Source: Polyangiaceae bacterium (GTDB lineage Bacteria > Myxococcota_A > Polyangia > Polyangiales > Polyangiaceae). Taken from it: a stretch of 64,000 bases of DNA. Below, piece by piece: positions 56,350 through 63,752 of the stretch (position 1 is its first letter; every line of letters begins with the position of its first letter). The DNA lies in assembly GCA_947475525.1 (NCBI GenBank), contig CANJMI010000012.1, positions 116,299-180,298 of the forward strand. The letters are read 5' to 3'. The notes below the pieces were generated by a model that made no database searches, was not told the origin of the DNA, and saw only the letters and a list, made by a program, of their open reading frames with translations. Both the position numbers and the translations under genes were made by a program.

Positions 56350-57888
56350 ATGTCGACGGCGGCGAAGCAACTCCGCGTGGTCGAGTCGGTGACGGAGACT
56401 CAGGGCGAAGGGTCGCTTTGCGGGGCCTGTGAGTTGCGCTCGACAGCGTCCACCTGCTTGCGTTGCGGAACGACGCTTGTGCTCGACGGCCGCTGGGTGC
56501 TCGAGAAGAAGCTCGGCGAAGGCGGTCAGAGCCGCGTTTATGAGGCCCGGTCGCTCGATGATGGCGCGCGGGCGGCGATCAAGGTGATGTCCCTCGATCG
56601 AGCGCGCGACTGGAAGAACGTCGAGCTCTTCGAGCGATCCGCCAAGGTCCTCGCGAACCTCGATCACCCCGGCGTGCCAAAGTTCATCGCCTCGTTCCGA
56701 GTCGAGGCGAACGCAATCGTGCTTTTTTGCTTGGTGCACGAGCGGATCGACGGCGAGACGTTGAAGGCAGGACTCGAGCGCGGCGAACGCTACGACCAAT
56801 CGAAAGCGCGCGAGGTCCTACGCGAGGTCCTCGGGATCCTTCAGTACCTCCACAGCCTGTCTCCTCCCGTGATTCACCGCGATATCAAGCCGTCGAACCT
56901 GATGCGACGCACAGGCGGAGGGTTCGTCCTCATCGATTTCGATCTCGTGCGCGACGAAGGCAAGCCGGACGGCGGCTCGACGATCGGCGTCGGCACGCCG
57001 GGTTACGCGCCCATCGAGCAATTGATGGGCGACGCCGTTCCCGCAACGGACCTTTACGCGCTCGGCGTGACGATCGTCACGCTGCTATCGCGCAAGGATC
57101 CAAGCGCCCTGCGCGAGAAGGGTGAACACCGCCTCGACTTCGAGCCGCACGTCCACGTCTCCAAGGACTTCGCGAAACTCCTCGGCGGGATGCTCGAGCC
57201 CGCGGTCGCGGCGCGATTCCAGACGGCGGTCGCCGTGCTCACGAGTCTCGAGGCGAAACCGTCGACGAGCAAGTCTCGGCGCGTGCGGCGGGACGACTCT
57301 CTCGCGGAGAGCGAGTCGGAGCGCCCCGGCATTCTGACCAAGATAGAAGCGAAGGTACGAGCTGACACAGTGCGAACCACAAGTTGGCTCGCGCTCTTTA
57401 TTGGGGTGGTTCTCGTCTCGCTGCTTGTCGCCCAGGGGTTCGGCTACCGGCTGGACGACGCGGAGAGTCTGCCGACGCCGCAGCCCGCTCTCACCCAAGC
57501 GCCCGCGGCGAGCGCGTTTGAAGCCGAAGAAGATCCCAACAAAGTTCGCGAGGCGCTGCTCCGCGGACACTGGAGCGGCGAGCTCGCAGGCACCCAACTG
57601 TCCGTCGTCGTGAACGCGAAAGGCGACAACCTCGAGGCGACCGCGGCCGAACGTGATGGCACGATTCGCCCGACGATGAGCGCCCGCATCAACGCCACTG
57701 GCCTCGTCAGCCTCCTCGGAGATTTCGACGTGCTCGACGTCTCGCATCACCTCAACTGCTCGGGTGAGCTCGCGATGGGCGGCACATCGATTCGCGGAAC
57801 CTGCGACGAAACATTGAGCCGCAAGGAAAGCAAGGTGATGGAATCGTTCCCGTTCACCCTTTCCGCGACTCAGGACATCACCCGATGA
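56350..57888 (+). CDS. Zinc-ribbon Ser/Thr protein kinase with DFD metal loop
   Basis: I start at ATG 56350 (MSTAAKQLRV); ATGs at 56320 and 56332 are also possible, and no start has a clear ribosome-binding site. A zinc ribbon (LCGAC then TCLRC) lies near residues 20-40, ahead of the kinase domain (about 45-300). LGEGGQSRVYEA is the glycine loop, AAIKVM the ATP Lys, VIHRDIKPSN the catalytic loop and GVGTPGYAPIEQ the P+1 region. The metal loop reads LIDFDLVRD: DFD instead of DFG. One membrane span (about 343-363) leads to an external domain of about 140 residues. The 4-base overlap couples it to a lipoprotein gene. Confidence 0.88.
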   Translation: MSTAAKQLRVVESVTETQGEGSLCGACELRSTASTCLRCGTTLVLDGRWVLEKKLGEGGQSRVYEARSLDDGARAAIKVMSLDRARDWKNVELFERSAKVLANLDHPGVPKFIASFRVEANAIVLFCLVHERIDGETLKAGLERGERYDQSKAREVLREVLGILQYLHSLSPPVIHRDIKPSNLMRRTGGGFVLIDFDLVRDEGKPDGGSTIGVGTPGYAPIEQLMGDAVPATDLYALGVTIVTLLSRKDPSALREKGEHRLDFEPHVHVSKDFAKLLGGMLEPAVAARFQTAVAVLTSLEAKPSTSKSRRVRRDDSLAESESERPGILTKIEAKVRADTVRTTSWLALFIGVVLVSLLVAQGFGYRLDDAESLPTPQPALTQAPAASAFEAEEDPNKVREALLRGHWSGELAGTQLSVVVNAKGDNLEATAAERDGTIRPTMSARINATGLVSLLGDFDVLDVSHHLNCSGELAMGGTSIRGTCDETLSRKESKVMESFPFTLSATQDITR

Positions 57889-58784
57889 GCACCATCGACC
57901 GACTCACCATTGGCGCGGTCCTGGCGACGATCCTTGGTATCGCCGGCTGCGACAAGACCCTCGTCGAAGTGCAAGCCGACCGCAACAAGGAGGTCCTCGC
58001 GCGCGTCGCGCAGGTCACCTGGATCGGCACGTTCCGGAACGCGAAGGCGGAGCTCACGTTCGGGGCCTCTTCCACCGATGCGCTCAAGGCGACGCTCGTC
58101 TTTCTGGAGCTCGACGAGCCCACGGTCGAAGAGTCGCTCGAAGGTCACATCAGCGTCAGCTCGGGATTCGAGCTCCACGGAACGGCGGTGAAGAGTCTGG
58201 TCGGTGGCAGCGCACCCGAACTCCACATCATCGAACTCGGTCTCCTCGCGGACGGCGCGCTCGCAGGCTACGCTCACACGGCGACGACGAAAGACTACCC
58301 CGTCCATGTGAAGTTCAAGCCGGGCACATCCGCGACGACGCTGCCTTCGATTGACGTCGCACGAGCGACGAGCCGCCTCCTCGAATTTCGATGGGAGGGC
58401 AAGCTCGAAGGCGCCAAGCCCCTGTCGCTCGACACACGCCGTGAAGGGGCGAAGCTCGCGGGCGTGCTGACATCGGGCGAAACGATCACCCACGGGTTCG
58501 TTACCGTGACGCGCATCGGGAAGTTCCTGTTTGGAAGCCCGCCGGCGCCCGGAGGGGGCAAACTGCAGACGGTTTCCTGCCAAGGCGTGATCGGTGACGC
58601 GTTGGACGCTATCACGGGCGACTGCGAATTCAGTGCGCGCGCTGGCTTCGTGACGCAGAGCGAAACGCGTTCGTTCTCGCTGCGTCCTTCGGCCGGGCCC
58701 TCGCCGGCATCCACGGCGCGTGCGGCGGCGAGTGCCGGAGCAACCACCACGGCGACCCCCTCCGCGACTTCAACGGGGAGATAG
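57885..58784 (+). CDS. Hypothetical lipoprotein partner of kinase
   Basis: The 299-residue product has a signal peptide with lipobox IAGC (Cys near residue 22). The body is beta-rich (AELTFGASSTDALKATLVFL, VHVKFKPGTSATTL, FRWEGKLEGAKPL), followed by an Ala/Ser/Thr-rich tail. Its external kinase neighbour also has an RGHWSGELAGTQL stretch, so both may share a beta-sandwich fold. The last two codons and the TAG stop are supplied by the first bases of repeat copy 1. The native C terminus may have been lost. Confidence 0.8.
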   Translation: MSTIDRLTIGAVLATILGIAGCDKTLVEVQADRNKEVLARVAQVTWIGTFRNAKAELTFGASSTDALKATLVFLELDEPTVEESLEGHISVSSGFELHGTAVKSLVGGSAPELHIIELGLLADGALAGYAHTATTKDYPVHVKFKPGTSATTLPSIDVARATSRLLEFRWEGKLEGAKPLSLDTRREGAKLAGVLTSGETITHGFVTVTRIGKFLFGSPPAPGGGKLQTVSCQGVIGDALDAITGDCEFSARAGFVTQSETRSFSLRPSAGPSPASTARAAASAGATTTATPSATSTGR

Positions 58785-58870
58785 CCGCTACAAACGCCCT
58801 GTTCCACGCCGCGAAGAGTTGACATTAGCTCCAGATCTCGGCGGATGTGCCCCGAGGAGCTTTGTGACAG
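58777..58870 (+). repeat. 94-bp repeat, copy 1
   Basis: First of four direct copies. Begins GGAGATAGCCGC and ends GCTTTGTGACAG. AGCTC/GAGCT and CTCGG/CCGAG inside form an imperfect hairpin. Reads GACATTAGC where copies 2 and 4 read GACATCAGC. Confidence 0.95.
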
Positions 58871-59496
58871 AGTTCGAGTAGGGAAAACGCTCGTTAAAAC
58901 AATGCCGAGAGCGGCCCGAGCTTCAATGACGGACTGCGATGGTTGGAAATGAACCGAATGCCGGTACGGTTGAAGGAAGCGCTTTTAGACGTGTCGCGCG
59001 GATTCGTGGTTTGAATGTCCTATGCGCTGGGCCCAGCTTCTACGGCGCATTTATCTGGTGGACGTTCTCGCGTGCCCTTGCGGTGGCCGGCGGGCGATTG
59101 TGGCCGACATCTCGGACAGCGAGGTGGTCGTGGCGATCCTGGCGCACCTCGGGCTGCCAATGGAAGCGCCACCGATCGCGCGGGCGCGGAGTCCAGGCTT
59201 CGATTTTACGTGAGCGGCAGCGGCTCGGGCAGGGGCCGAAGGCGCGGGCGACCTCGCGAAGGCGAAGGTGTGCCGCGAGGACGACGTGCGCGAGGTTCGA
59301 GGGCCAGCCGGGGTGATTTTTCCGTCGCCAGCGCGAGGTGAGGAGGGCGCGGGAGGGGTTGTACTTGCGGGATCGGCCTAACTTGTCTTAGCCTCCACCC
59401 TGGCGCTCATCTGGACGGGTACGGCCGCATCGCACTTCACGCTAGCGCAGCCTTGACGCGTCTGTCTCCTGCAAGACTGTGACACGGAGGCTTCGC
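58871..59496. other. 626-bp stretch without an intact gene
   Basis: This holds only the IS91-type transposase C-terminal remnant (59019-59213). The left 148 bases and the right 283 bases show no recognisable gene, apart from the GGAGG ribosome-binding site of the next gene at 59486-59490. Confidence 0.6.
59019..59213 (+). pseudogene. C-terminal remnant of IS91-type transposase
   Basis: The frame encodes MRWAQLLRRIYLVDVLACPC, then VVVAILAHLGLPMEAPP and a stop. This is the conserved end of IS91-family transposases (normally MRWAQLLRRVFxxDxLxCPxCGG). The rest of the gene is missing. One Cys of the usual CPxCGG is lost (CPCGG). It lies 148 bases after repeat copy 1. Confidence 0.75.
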
Positions 59497-60558
59497 ATGA
59501 ACAGTCGATGGGTAAGTAGCTTTCTCTTTTTAGCCGCGTGCTCGTCGACGACGCCTCCGGCGGGTGACGCCGCTTCGGGCGAGTCGAGCGTCACACCCGA
59601 TGCGAGCACCGAGCCGACTCCGGTCACGTTCACGGACACGGTCTCAATGTTCCACTTGAACGTTCAAGAATACGGGTGGCTGAGCGACTCTGCGGACCTC
59701 GTCACCAAGGTGATGGACCTCTTCGATAGCCTCAACCTACGGCTCGATATTTACCTGACCACGTGGATGGTTGATGAGTATGAAACCAAGTACCCGAAGC
59801 TGCTCACGCGCATCTTGACGACGCCCAATGTGAGCGTCAGCTACCACACGCGCCCACCGAAGCCCTACCGCGCGAACTTCACCGACAAAGACGGCCACGA
59901 TTGGTACGGCCTCTGGAACATGGATGCGCAGAAACAATACGACGAGGTCAAGCTGTTCGAGTCGTTCGGCGTTGACCTCACCACGGGCCAGCGAACGACC
60001 GCCGAGGGCGGCTTCGTGAAGCTCAAGCGTCTTTACGGCCGCGCGCCCTACGTGGCCGGTGACGAGGCGGATGGCCAGCAGATGCAGACATCCGTCGACA
60101 AGGTGTTCAAGGACCTTGGGGTCAGCTTCGTCATCGGGCACGGTAGCGAAGCCAACGAAGGCGACATGCGCAACGGGATTCCGATGAAGCCCGAGGTGAT
60201 CGACGCGAAGGTCTTTAACCGAGACTCATCGCTTGACGGCGACACCTGCATTCTCAGCGAGAACGGCAAGGATGTTTACGATTGCGAGATGGCGCGATGT
60301 GCCAGCGCGCAGAAGAAGCCGTGCACGGTCGCGTTCAAGATGCACGACAACGATTTCATCGCCGACGACTCGTGGTGGCTCACCGTCTACGCCAAGAAGA
60401 CGCCCCCGTGGAAGCCGAGTACGACCTCGCCAAAACTTTCCACTGAGGCGAAAGCTACGATGTGGAATCGATACGAACAAATCGTCCGTCGGGCGGCTGA
60501 GAGCCAGGCGACCTACGGCAACGTCGGCGCGCGCGACTGGGCCAAACGGCTGAAGTGA
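59497..60558 (+). CDS. Hypothetical lipoprotein in cassette 1
   Basis: The ATG at 59497 has GGAGG 6 bases upstream; an earlier in-frame ATG at 59479 lacks one. The signal peptide has lipobox LAAC (Cys near residue 14). The 353-residue product has SMFHLNVQEYGW, DIYLTTWMVDEYETKYP, VSYHTRPPKPY and VIGHGSEANEGD. These look like strands of a TIM-barrel-like, possibly polysaccharide-deacetylase-related enzyme, but the catalytic His/Asp pattern is not clear. I do not assign a function. It is the main gene between repeat copies 1 and 2. Confidence 0.82.
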   Translation: MNSRWVSSFLFLAACSSTTPPAGDAASGESSVTPDASTEPTPVTFTDTVSMFHLNVQEYGWLSDSADLVTKVMDLFDSLNLRLDIYLTTWMVDEYETKYPKLLTRILTTPNVSVSYHTRPPKPYRANFTDKDGHDWYGLWNMDAQKQYDEVKLFESFGVDLTTGQRTTAEGGFVKLKRLYGRAPYVAGDEADGQQMQTSVDKVFKDLGVSFVIGHGSEANEGDMRNGIPMKPEVIDAKVFNRDSSLDGDTCILSENGKDVYDCEMARCASAQKKPCTVAFKMHDNDFIADDSWWLTVYAKKTPPWKPSTTSPKLSTEAKATMWNRYEQIVRRAAESQATYGNVGARDWAKRLK

Positions 60559-60757
60559 CTCCTGCGGATAGGAAAAGTGAAGCTGGAAAGCGCCCGATTC
60601 GGCAGGGCAACCCGGCGCGAGCTCGGCGTGCCGAGGCCGGCTGGGGGGGGGCGGGAAGGTCCAACAGCCAGTGGTTTGGATGGCCAAAGCGCGGCTGGAT
60701 CCCGACAACCCAAACAACGGACGCACCGGTGCACTGGCCGGCGTGTGCACAGCGATG

Positions 60758-60851
60758 GGAGATAGCCGCTACAAACGCCCTGTTCCACGCCGCGAAGAGT
60801 TGACATCAGCTCCAGATCTCGGCGGATGTGCCCCGAGGAGCTTTGTGACAG
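60758..60851 (+). repeat. 94-bp repeat, copy 2
   Basis: Same orientation and length as copy 1; reads GACATCAGC. Its last base is 2 bases before the start codon of the DUF4268-like gene. CGAGGAG within it could act as a distant ribosome-binding site. Confidence 0.95.
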
Positions 60852-60853
60852 GA

Positions 60854-61288
60854 ATGCACGCGGATCAGAAGCCAGGCGCCTATCATTGGCAAGGGAAGCG
60901 CCAGGACGGGCTGTGGTGGAACTTCGTGGTGCGGCAGCGCGACACCCGCGCGGAGCTGTACGTCGATCTCCCGAATCAGGCGCGGAACAAAGCCATCTTC
61001 GACGCGCTGTTCGCCAAGCGGCAGGAGCTTGAGGTGGGTTTCGGCGGTCCGCTCGAATGGCAGCGCCTCGACACGAGGCGAGCGAGTCGCATCACGGTCA
61101 CATTCCCCGGCGGTTGGGCCGAGGATTCCACGTGGCCGTTCGTGATTCCGAACGTCGTGGCCGCAATGGAGCGTCTCCACAAGGTCCTCGCCCCCCCATG
61201 CGCGCGCGGCGAAGGAGAGGGCGTGACACCACTGCCCTCGACACCGGACCACGGAACGCGGGAAGTCACGAGAAAGGAGTCGGAATGA
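60854..61288 (+). CDS. DUF4268-like protein
   Basis: The start ATG is at 60854, right after repeat copy 2; the frame is open upstream through the repeat to a GTG at 60671. The 144-residue product has LWWNFVVRQRDTRAELYVD, KRQELEVGFGGPLEWQRLD and ASRITVTFPGG, which matches the C-terminal DUF4268 pattern. That domain occurs in defence- and restriction-associated proteins, usually with a nuclease part that is absent here. The stop overlaps the next start in ATGA. Confidence 0.75.
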   Translation: MHADQKPGAYHWQGKRQDGLWWNFVVRQRDTRAELYVDLPNQARNKAIFDALFAKRQELEVGFGGPLEWQRLDTRRASRITVTFPGGWAEDSTWPFVIPNVVAAMERLHKVLAPPCARGEGEGVTPLPSTPDHGTREVTRKESE

Positions 61289-61695
61289 AAGCCATCACGA
61301 TCAAGCAGCCGTGGGTCCACGCGATCCTTCACGAGGGTAAGGACATCGAGAACCGCTCGTGGCAGCGCGCCTTTCGAGGCTGGGTCGCGATTCATGCCTC
61401 GGCTCGGCCGAATCGCGATGCAACGCTGCCTCGGGGCCACCGGAAGCCCGATTTCGATATGCTCCCTTGCTCGGCCGTCTGCGCGGTGGCGCGGGTCGTG
61501 GACATCGTGACGCGCAGCCGGTCAAAGTGGTTCTACCGCCCAGACGACGGCTCGACGAACTACGGATGGGTCCTAGGCGACGTGCACGTCTTGAAGCGAC
61601 CGATTCCATGCAAAGGTGCGCTTGGCCTCTGGGACCTCCCGCCGAACGTCGTGCGCGCCATCAAGCGCCAACTGCCGCGGCTTCGGCTCGACTGA
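61285..61695 (+). CDS. ASCH domain protein
   Basis: The 136-residue product begins MKAITIKQPWVHAILHEGKD followed by IENRSW, the ASCH (PUA-like) signature. ASCH proteins are thought to bind RNA or modified nucleotides and are frequent in phages and mobile regions. AAGGAG lies 6 bases upstream of ATG. It is coupled to the DUF4268-like gene by a 4-base overlap. Confidence 0.85.
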   Translation: MKAITIKQPWVHAILHEGKDIENRSWQRAFRGWVAIHASARPNRDATLPRGHRKPDFDMLPCSAVCAVARVVDIVTRSRSKWFYRPDDGSTNYGWVLGDVHVLKRPIPCKGALGLWDLPPNVVRAIKRQLPRLRLD

Positions 61696-61713
61696 CGCGC
61701 CTTCCCCCCGCCC

Positions 61714-61807
61714 GGAGATAGCCGCTACAAACGCCCTGTTCCACGCCGCGAAGAGTTGACATTAGCTCCAGATCTCGGCGGATGTGCCCCGAGGAGCTTT
61801 GTGACAG
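61714..61807 (+). repeat. 94-bp repeat, copy 3
   Basis: Identical to copy 1 over its length as far as I can read (GACATTAGC variant). Starts 19 bases after the ASCH stop. Confidence 0.95.
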
Positions 61808-61869
61808 CGAAGCGTCGTGGTGTCGCAAGCCATCGAGCCATGTTATCGCGAGAATCGGCGAAACCGCTT

Positions 61870-62907
61870 ATGCTCGATCACGTCATTCGTCCCTCGTTTC
61901 TCGTGCTTTTTTTGGTTTCCTGCGCGGCACTCGGGGGCTGCAAGGAGCGGAAGCCTTCTGCACCGGCGGTACCTGCGACGCCCGCAGAACCCATGCCGAC
62001 CGTTCCTCTCGCGAACAGTGCACCACCGGCCGTCCCGCTTGCACCTACCGCGATGGAGCTGGCAGTGTCACCCGACGGCAAAACGCTGGCGGTCATAGAG
62101 ATCAAGCGAAACCCCAAGGAGAAGGGGCCCGAGTGGCGCGCGTATCTCCGCCCCGCGAGCGAAGCGACGCCCCGAGTGGAGCTGAAGATCACGGATGACA
62201 GCGTGCGGTCACTGGCGTTTTCCCCCGATGGCAAGGAGGTGGCCATCTCCAACGCGAAAGACGTCACGATCTTCGCCACGAGCTCCGGCGAAGAAGCGCG
62301 TCGCCTGGTCCGGATCGCGTACGTGCTCGCCTGGGGGCCAGCCGGACTTCTGGTGAACGAGACGCTGTTCGACCCGAAGACGGACAAACCGTTGCGCGAG
62401 CTCGGACTGCCGCCTGCGCAGGGCAAGAAGTGGGCGAGCCAGAACGCCGAGTATCTCCTGCGCACGGACGCGAAACCTTCCTACGAGCGAGGGATGAAAG
62501 GCGGGGGGCACGAGTGGATCGTTCCACCGTCGAAGGTCGAGCTGATCGAGGTCGCGACCGGCAAGCGTCGCGAGATCCCGAATGCCACAAGCGGCGATGC
62601 TCGCGTCGCTAACGACGGCACCGTGGTTCTGCCGGGCTTCCGTGTCATCTCGCCGAACGGACAGGCGCGCGAAGTGAAAGGCATCCCCGACGGCGGCACC
62701 GAGTGGACCCTTTCTCCGGACGGCAAGCACGTCGCGCTGATGGGCGGCTCGTATTCCGTGTATCTGGTCGACCTCGCAACCGGCAAGCAATCGTCTCTCG
62801 ACAAACCCTCCGGTCGCGTCTCCTCGTTGGTCTTCGCACCGAGCGGCCGCGAGCTGTACGGCTGCTCGAGCGAAGGAATCGTGCTTCGTTGGGCGCTCAC
62901 GAACTAA
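61870..62907 (+). CDS. Beta-propeller lipoprotein in cassette 3
   Basis: I start at ATG 61870 (MLDHVIRPSFLVLFLVSCAA), giving a signal peptide with lipobox ALGGC; ATG at 61840 is possible. The 345-residue product has propeller strands such as LAVSPDGKTLAVIEI, LAFSPDGKEVAISNA, WTLSPDGKHVALMGG and LVFAPSGRELYGCSS. It resembles WD40/PD40 TolB-like proteins. It is the only gene between repeat copies 3 and 4. Confidence 0.87.
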   Translation: MLDHVIRPSFLVLFLVSCAALGGCKERKPSAPAVPATPAEPMPTVPLANSAPPAVPLAPTAMELAVSPDGKTLAVIEIKRNPKEKGPEWRAYLRPASEATPRVELKITDDSVRSLAFSPDGKEVAISNAKDVTIFATSSGEEARRLVRIAYVLAWGPAGLLVNETLFDPKTDKPLRELGLPPAQGKKWASQNAEYLLRTDAKPSYERGMKGGGHEWIVPPSKVELIEVATGKRREIPNATSGDARVANDGTVVLPGFRVISPNGQAREVKGIPDGGTEWTLSPDGKHVALMGGSYSVYLVDLATGKQSSLDKPSGRVSSLVFAPSGRELYGCSSEGIVLRWALTN

Positions 62908-63008
62908 CGCGCGTTATCGTATCCTGCATCGGCCGACTTGCCTGACGCGCAGCCAGGCCGAGGTCGCGACGATGGCGCAGCGTCTCCACCTCGCGGGACA
63001 GGCTCGCC

Positions 63009-63102
63009 GGAGATAGCCGCTACAAACACCCTGTTCCACGCCGCGAAGAGTTGACATCAGCTCCAGATCTCGGCGGATGTGCCCCGAGGAGCTTTGTGAC
63101 AG
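63009..63102 (+). repeat. 94-bp repeat, copy 4
   Basis: Same orientation; reads CAAACACCC where the others have CAAACGCCC and GACATCAGC like copy 2. It abuts and cuts off an IS91-type transposase fragment. Confidence 0.95.
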
Positions 63103-63482
63103 CTCGGTGAGGCGCTCCTGCGCGATGGGCGGCCGGCCGAGATAACGGCACACGCGCTCGACCCGCTCGCGGTCGCCCCGTCCGGTGCCACGCAGTCGGC
63201 AGCTCGCGCTGCCGACGCGTCTAGAGCGAGCGCAGCGTGCACATTGAACCCAAACACCTCAGCGAAAGGCTCGCCGTCGCGCTCGAGCTCGGGGCGCACC
63301 AGACGCAAGGTGGGCTGGCCTGCCCGGTCGCCGAAGAGGCCCACGCCCTGCGCCGCGGCGCCGTAGCAGGCAGCGAGCGCAGGCTGCTCTTCGCCGAGCG
63401 CGTCAGGCTCGTCATCGGCGGCGCCCTCAAACAGGCCCTGCAGCGAGCCGTCTTCTGCCCACGTCAGCCCACGACCTCAAGC
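63103..63482 (-). pseudogene. Central remnant of IS91-type transposase, frameshifted
   Basis: On the minus strand the frame encodes GVGLFGDRAGQPTLRLVRPE and EVFGFNVHAALALDA, then shifts frame to continue ERVERVCRYLGRPPIAQERL. This matches the middle of IS91-type transposases (FxxHAAxxxxAxDRxxLERLCRYxxRPP). The change of frame occurs around 63175-63210. Repeat copy 4 ends the coding similarity at 63103. N- and C-terminal parts are missing. Confidence 0.78.
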
Positions 63483-63513
63483 GTCGGGACAGCAGGTTCC
63501 TCGGTAATTTGCT

Positions 63514-63555
63514 TGGCGCGCCCGGAGGGATTCGAACCCCCGACCCCCAGATTCG
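63514..63555 (-). other. 3' half of tRNA-Arg gene, likely integration (att) site
   Basis: On the minus strand the bases from CGAATCTGG through GGGTTCGAATCCC to GGGCGCGCCA match the end of a bacterial tRNA-Arg(ACG) from anticodon-loop position 35 to the CCA. No D arm or 5' acceptor strand precedes it. A break inside the anticodon loop is typical of tyrosine-recombinase att sites. The tRNA identity rests on my recall of the gene. Confidence 0.65.
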
Positions 63556-63564
63556 CGATCTGTT

Positions 63565-63627
63565 GCATCCCGAACGACAGGCTCGTGACGGTCGCGGTGG
63601 CCTGCGAGAACGCGAACGACGGGATGC
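63565..63627. repeat. 8-bp inverted repeat beside att-like site
   Basis: GCATCCCG at 63565-63572 and CGGGATGC at 63620-63627 are perfect inverted copies. AACGAC also recurs between them. They could be recombinase arm sites; this is speculative. Confidence 0.4.
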
Positions 63628-63752
63628 AGCAGCGAAACCCACGACCCCACAGGGAGCCCCACGGACTTCCAGAACGCCTGGCGCTCATCGTCGGTAACGG
63701 GTTCAAGTCCGAGTTGTCGCCGTGCCGCAATGGGTCCAGGATGATCGCGATC

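Noticed and set aside
58777..63102. Classical integron attC sites
   Set aside because: ACAAACGCC at the left resembles known attC starts, but no GTTRRRY/RYYYAAC core pair could be found in any copy and no IntI gene is in the window.
63514..63562. Complete tRNA gene
   Set aside because: Only the 3' half is present. U33 is missing and there is no D arm or 5' acceptor strand.
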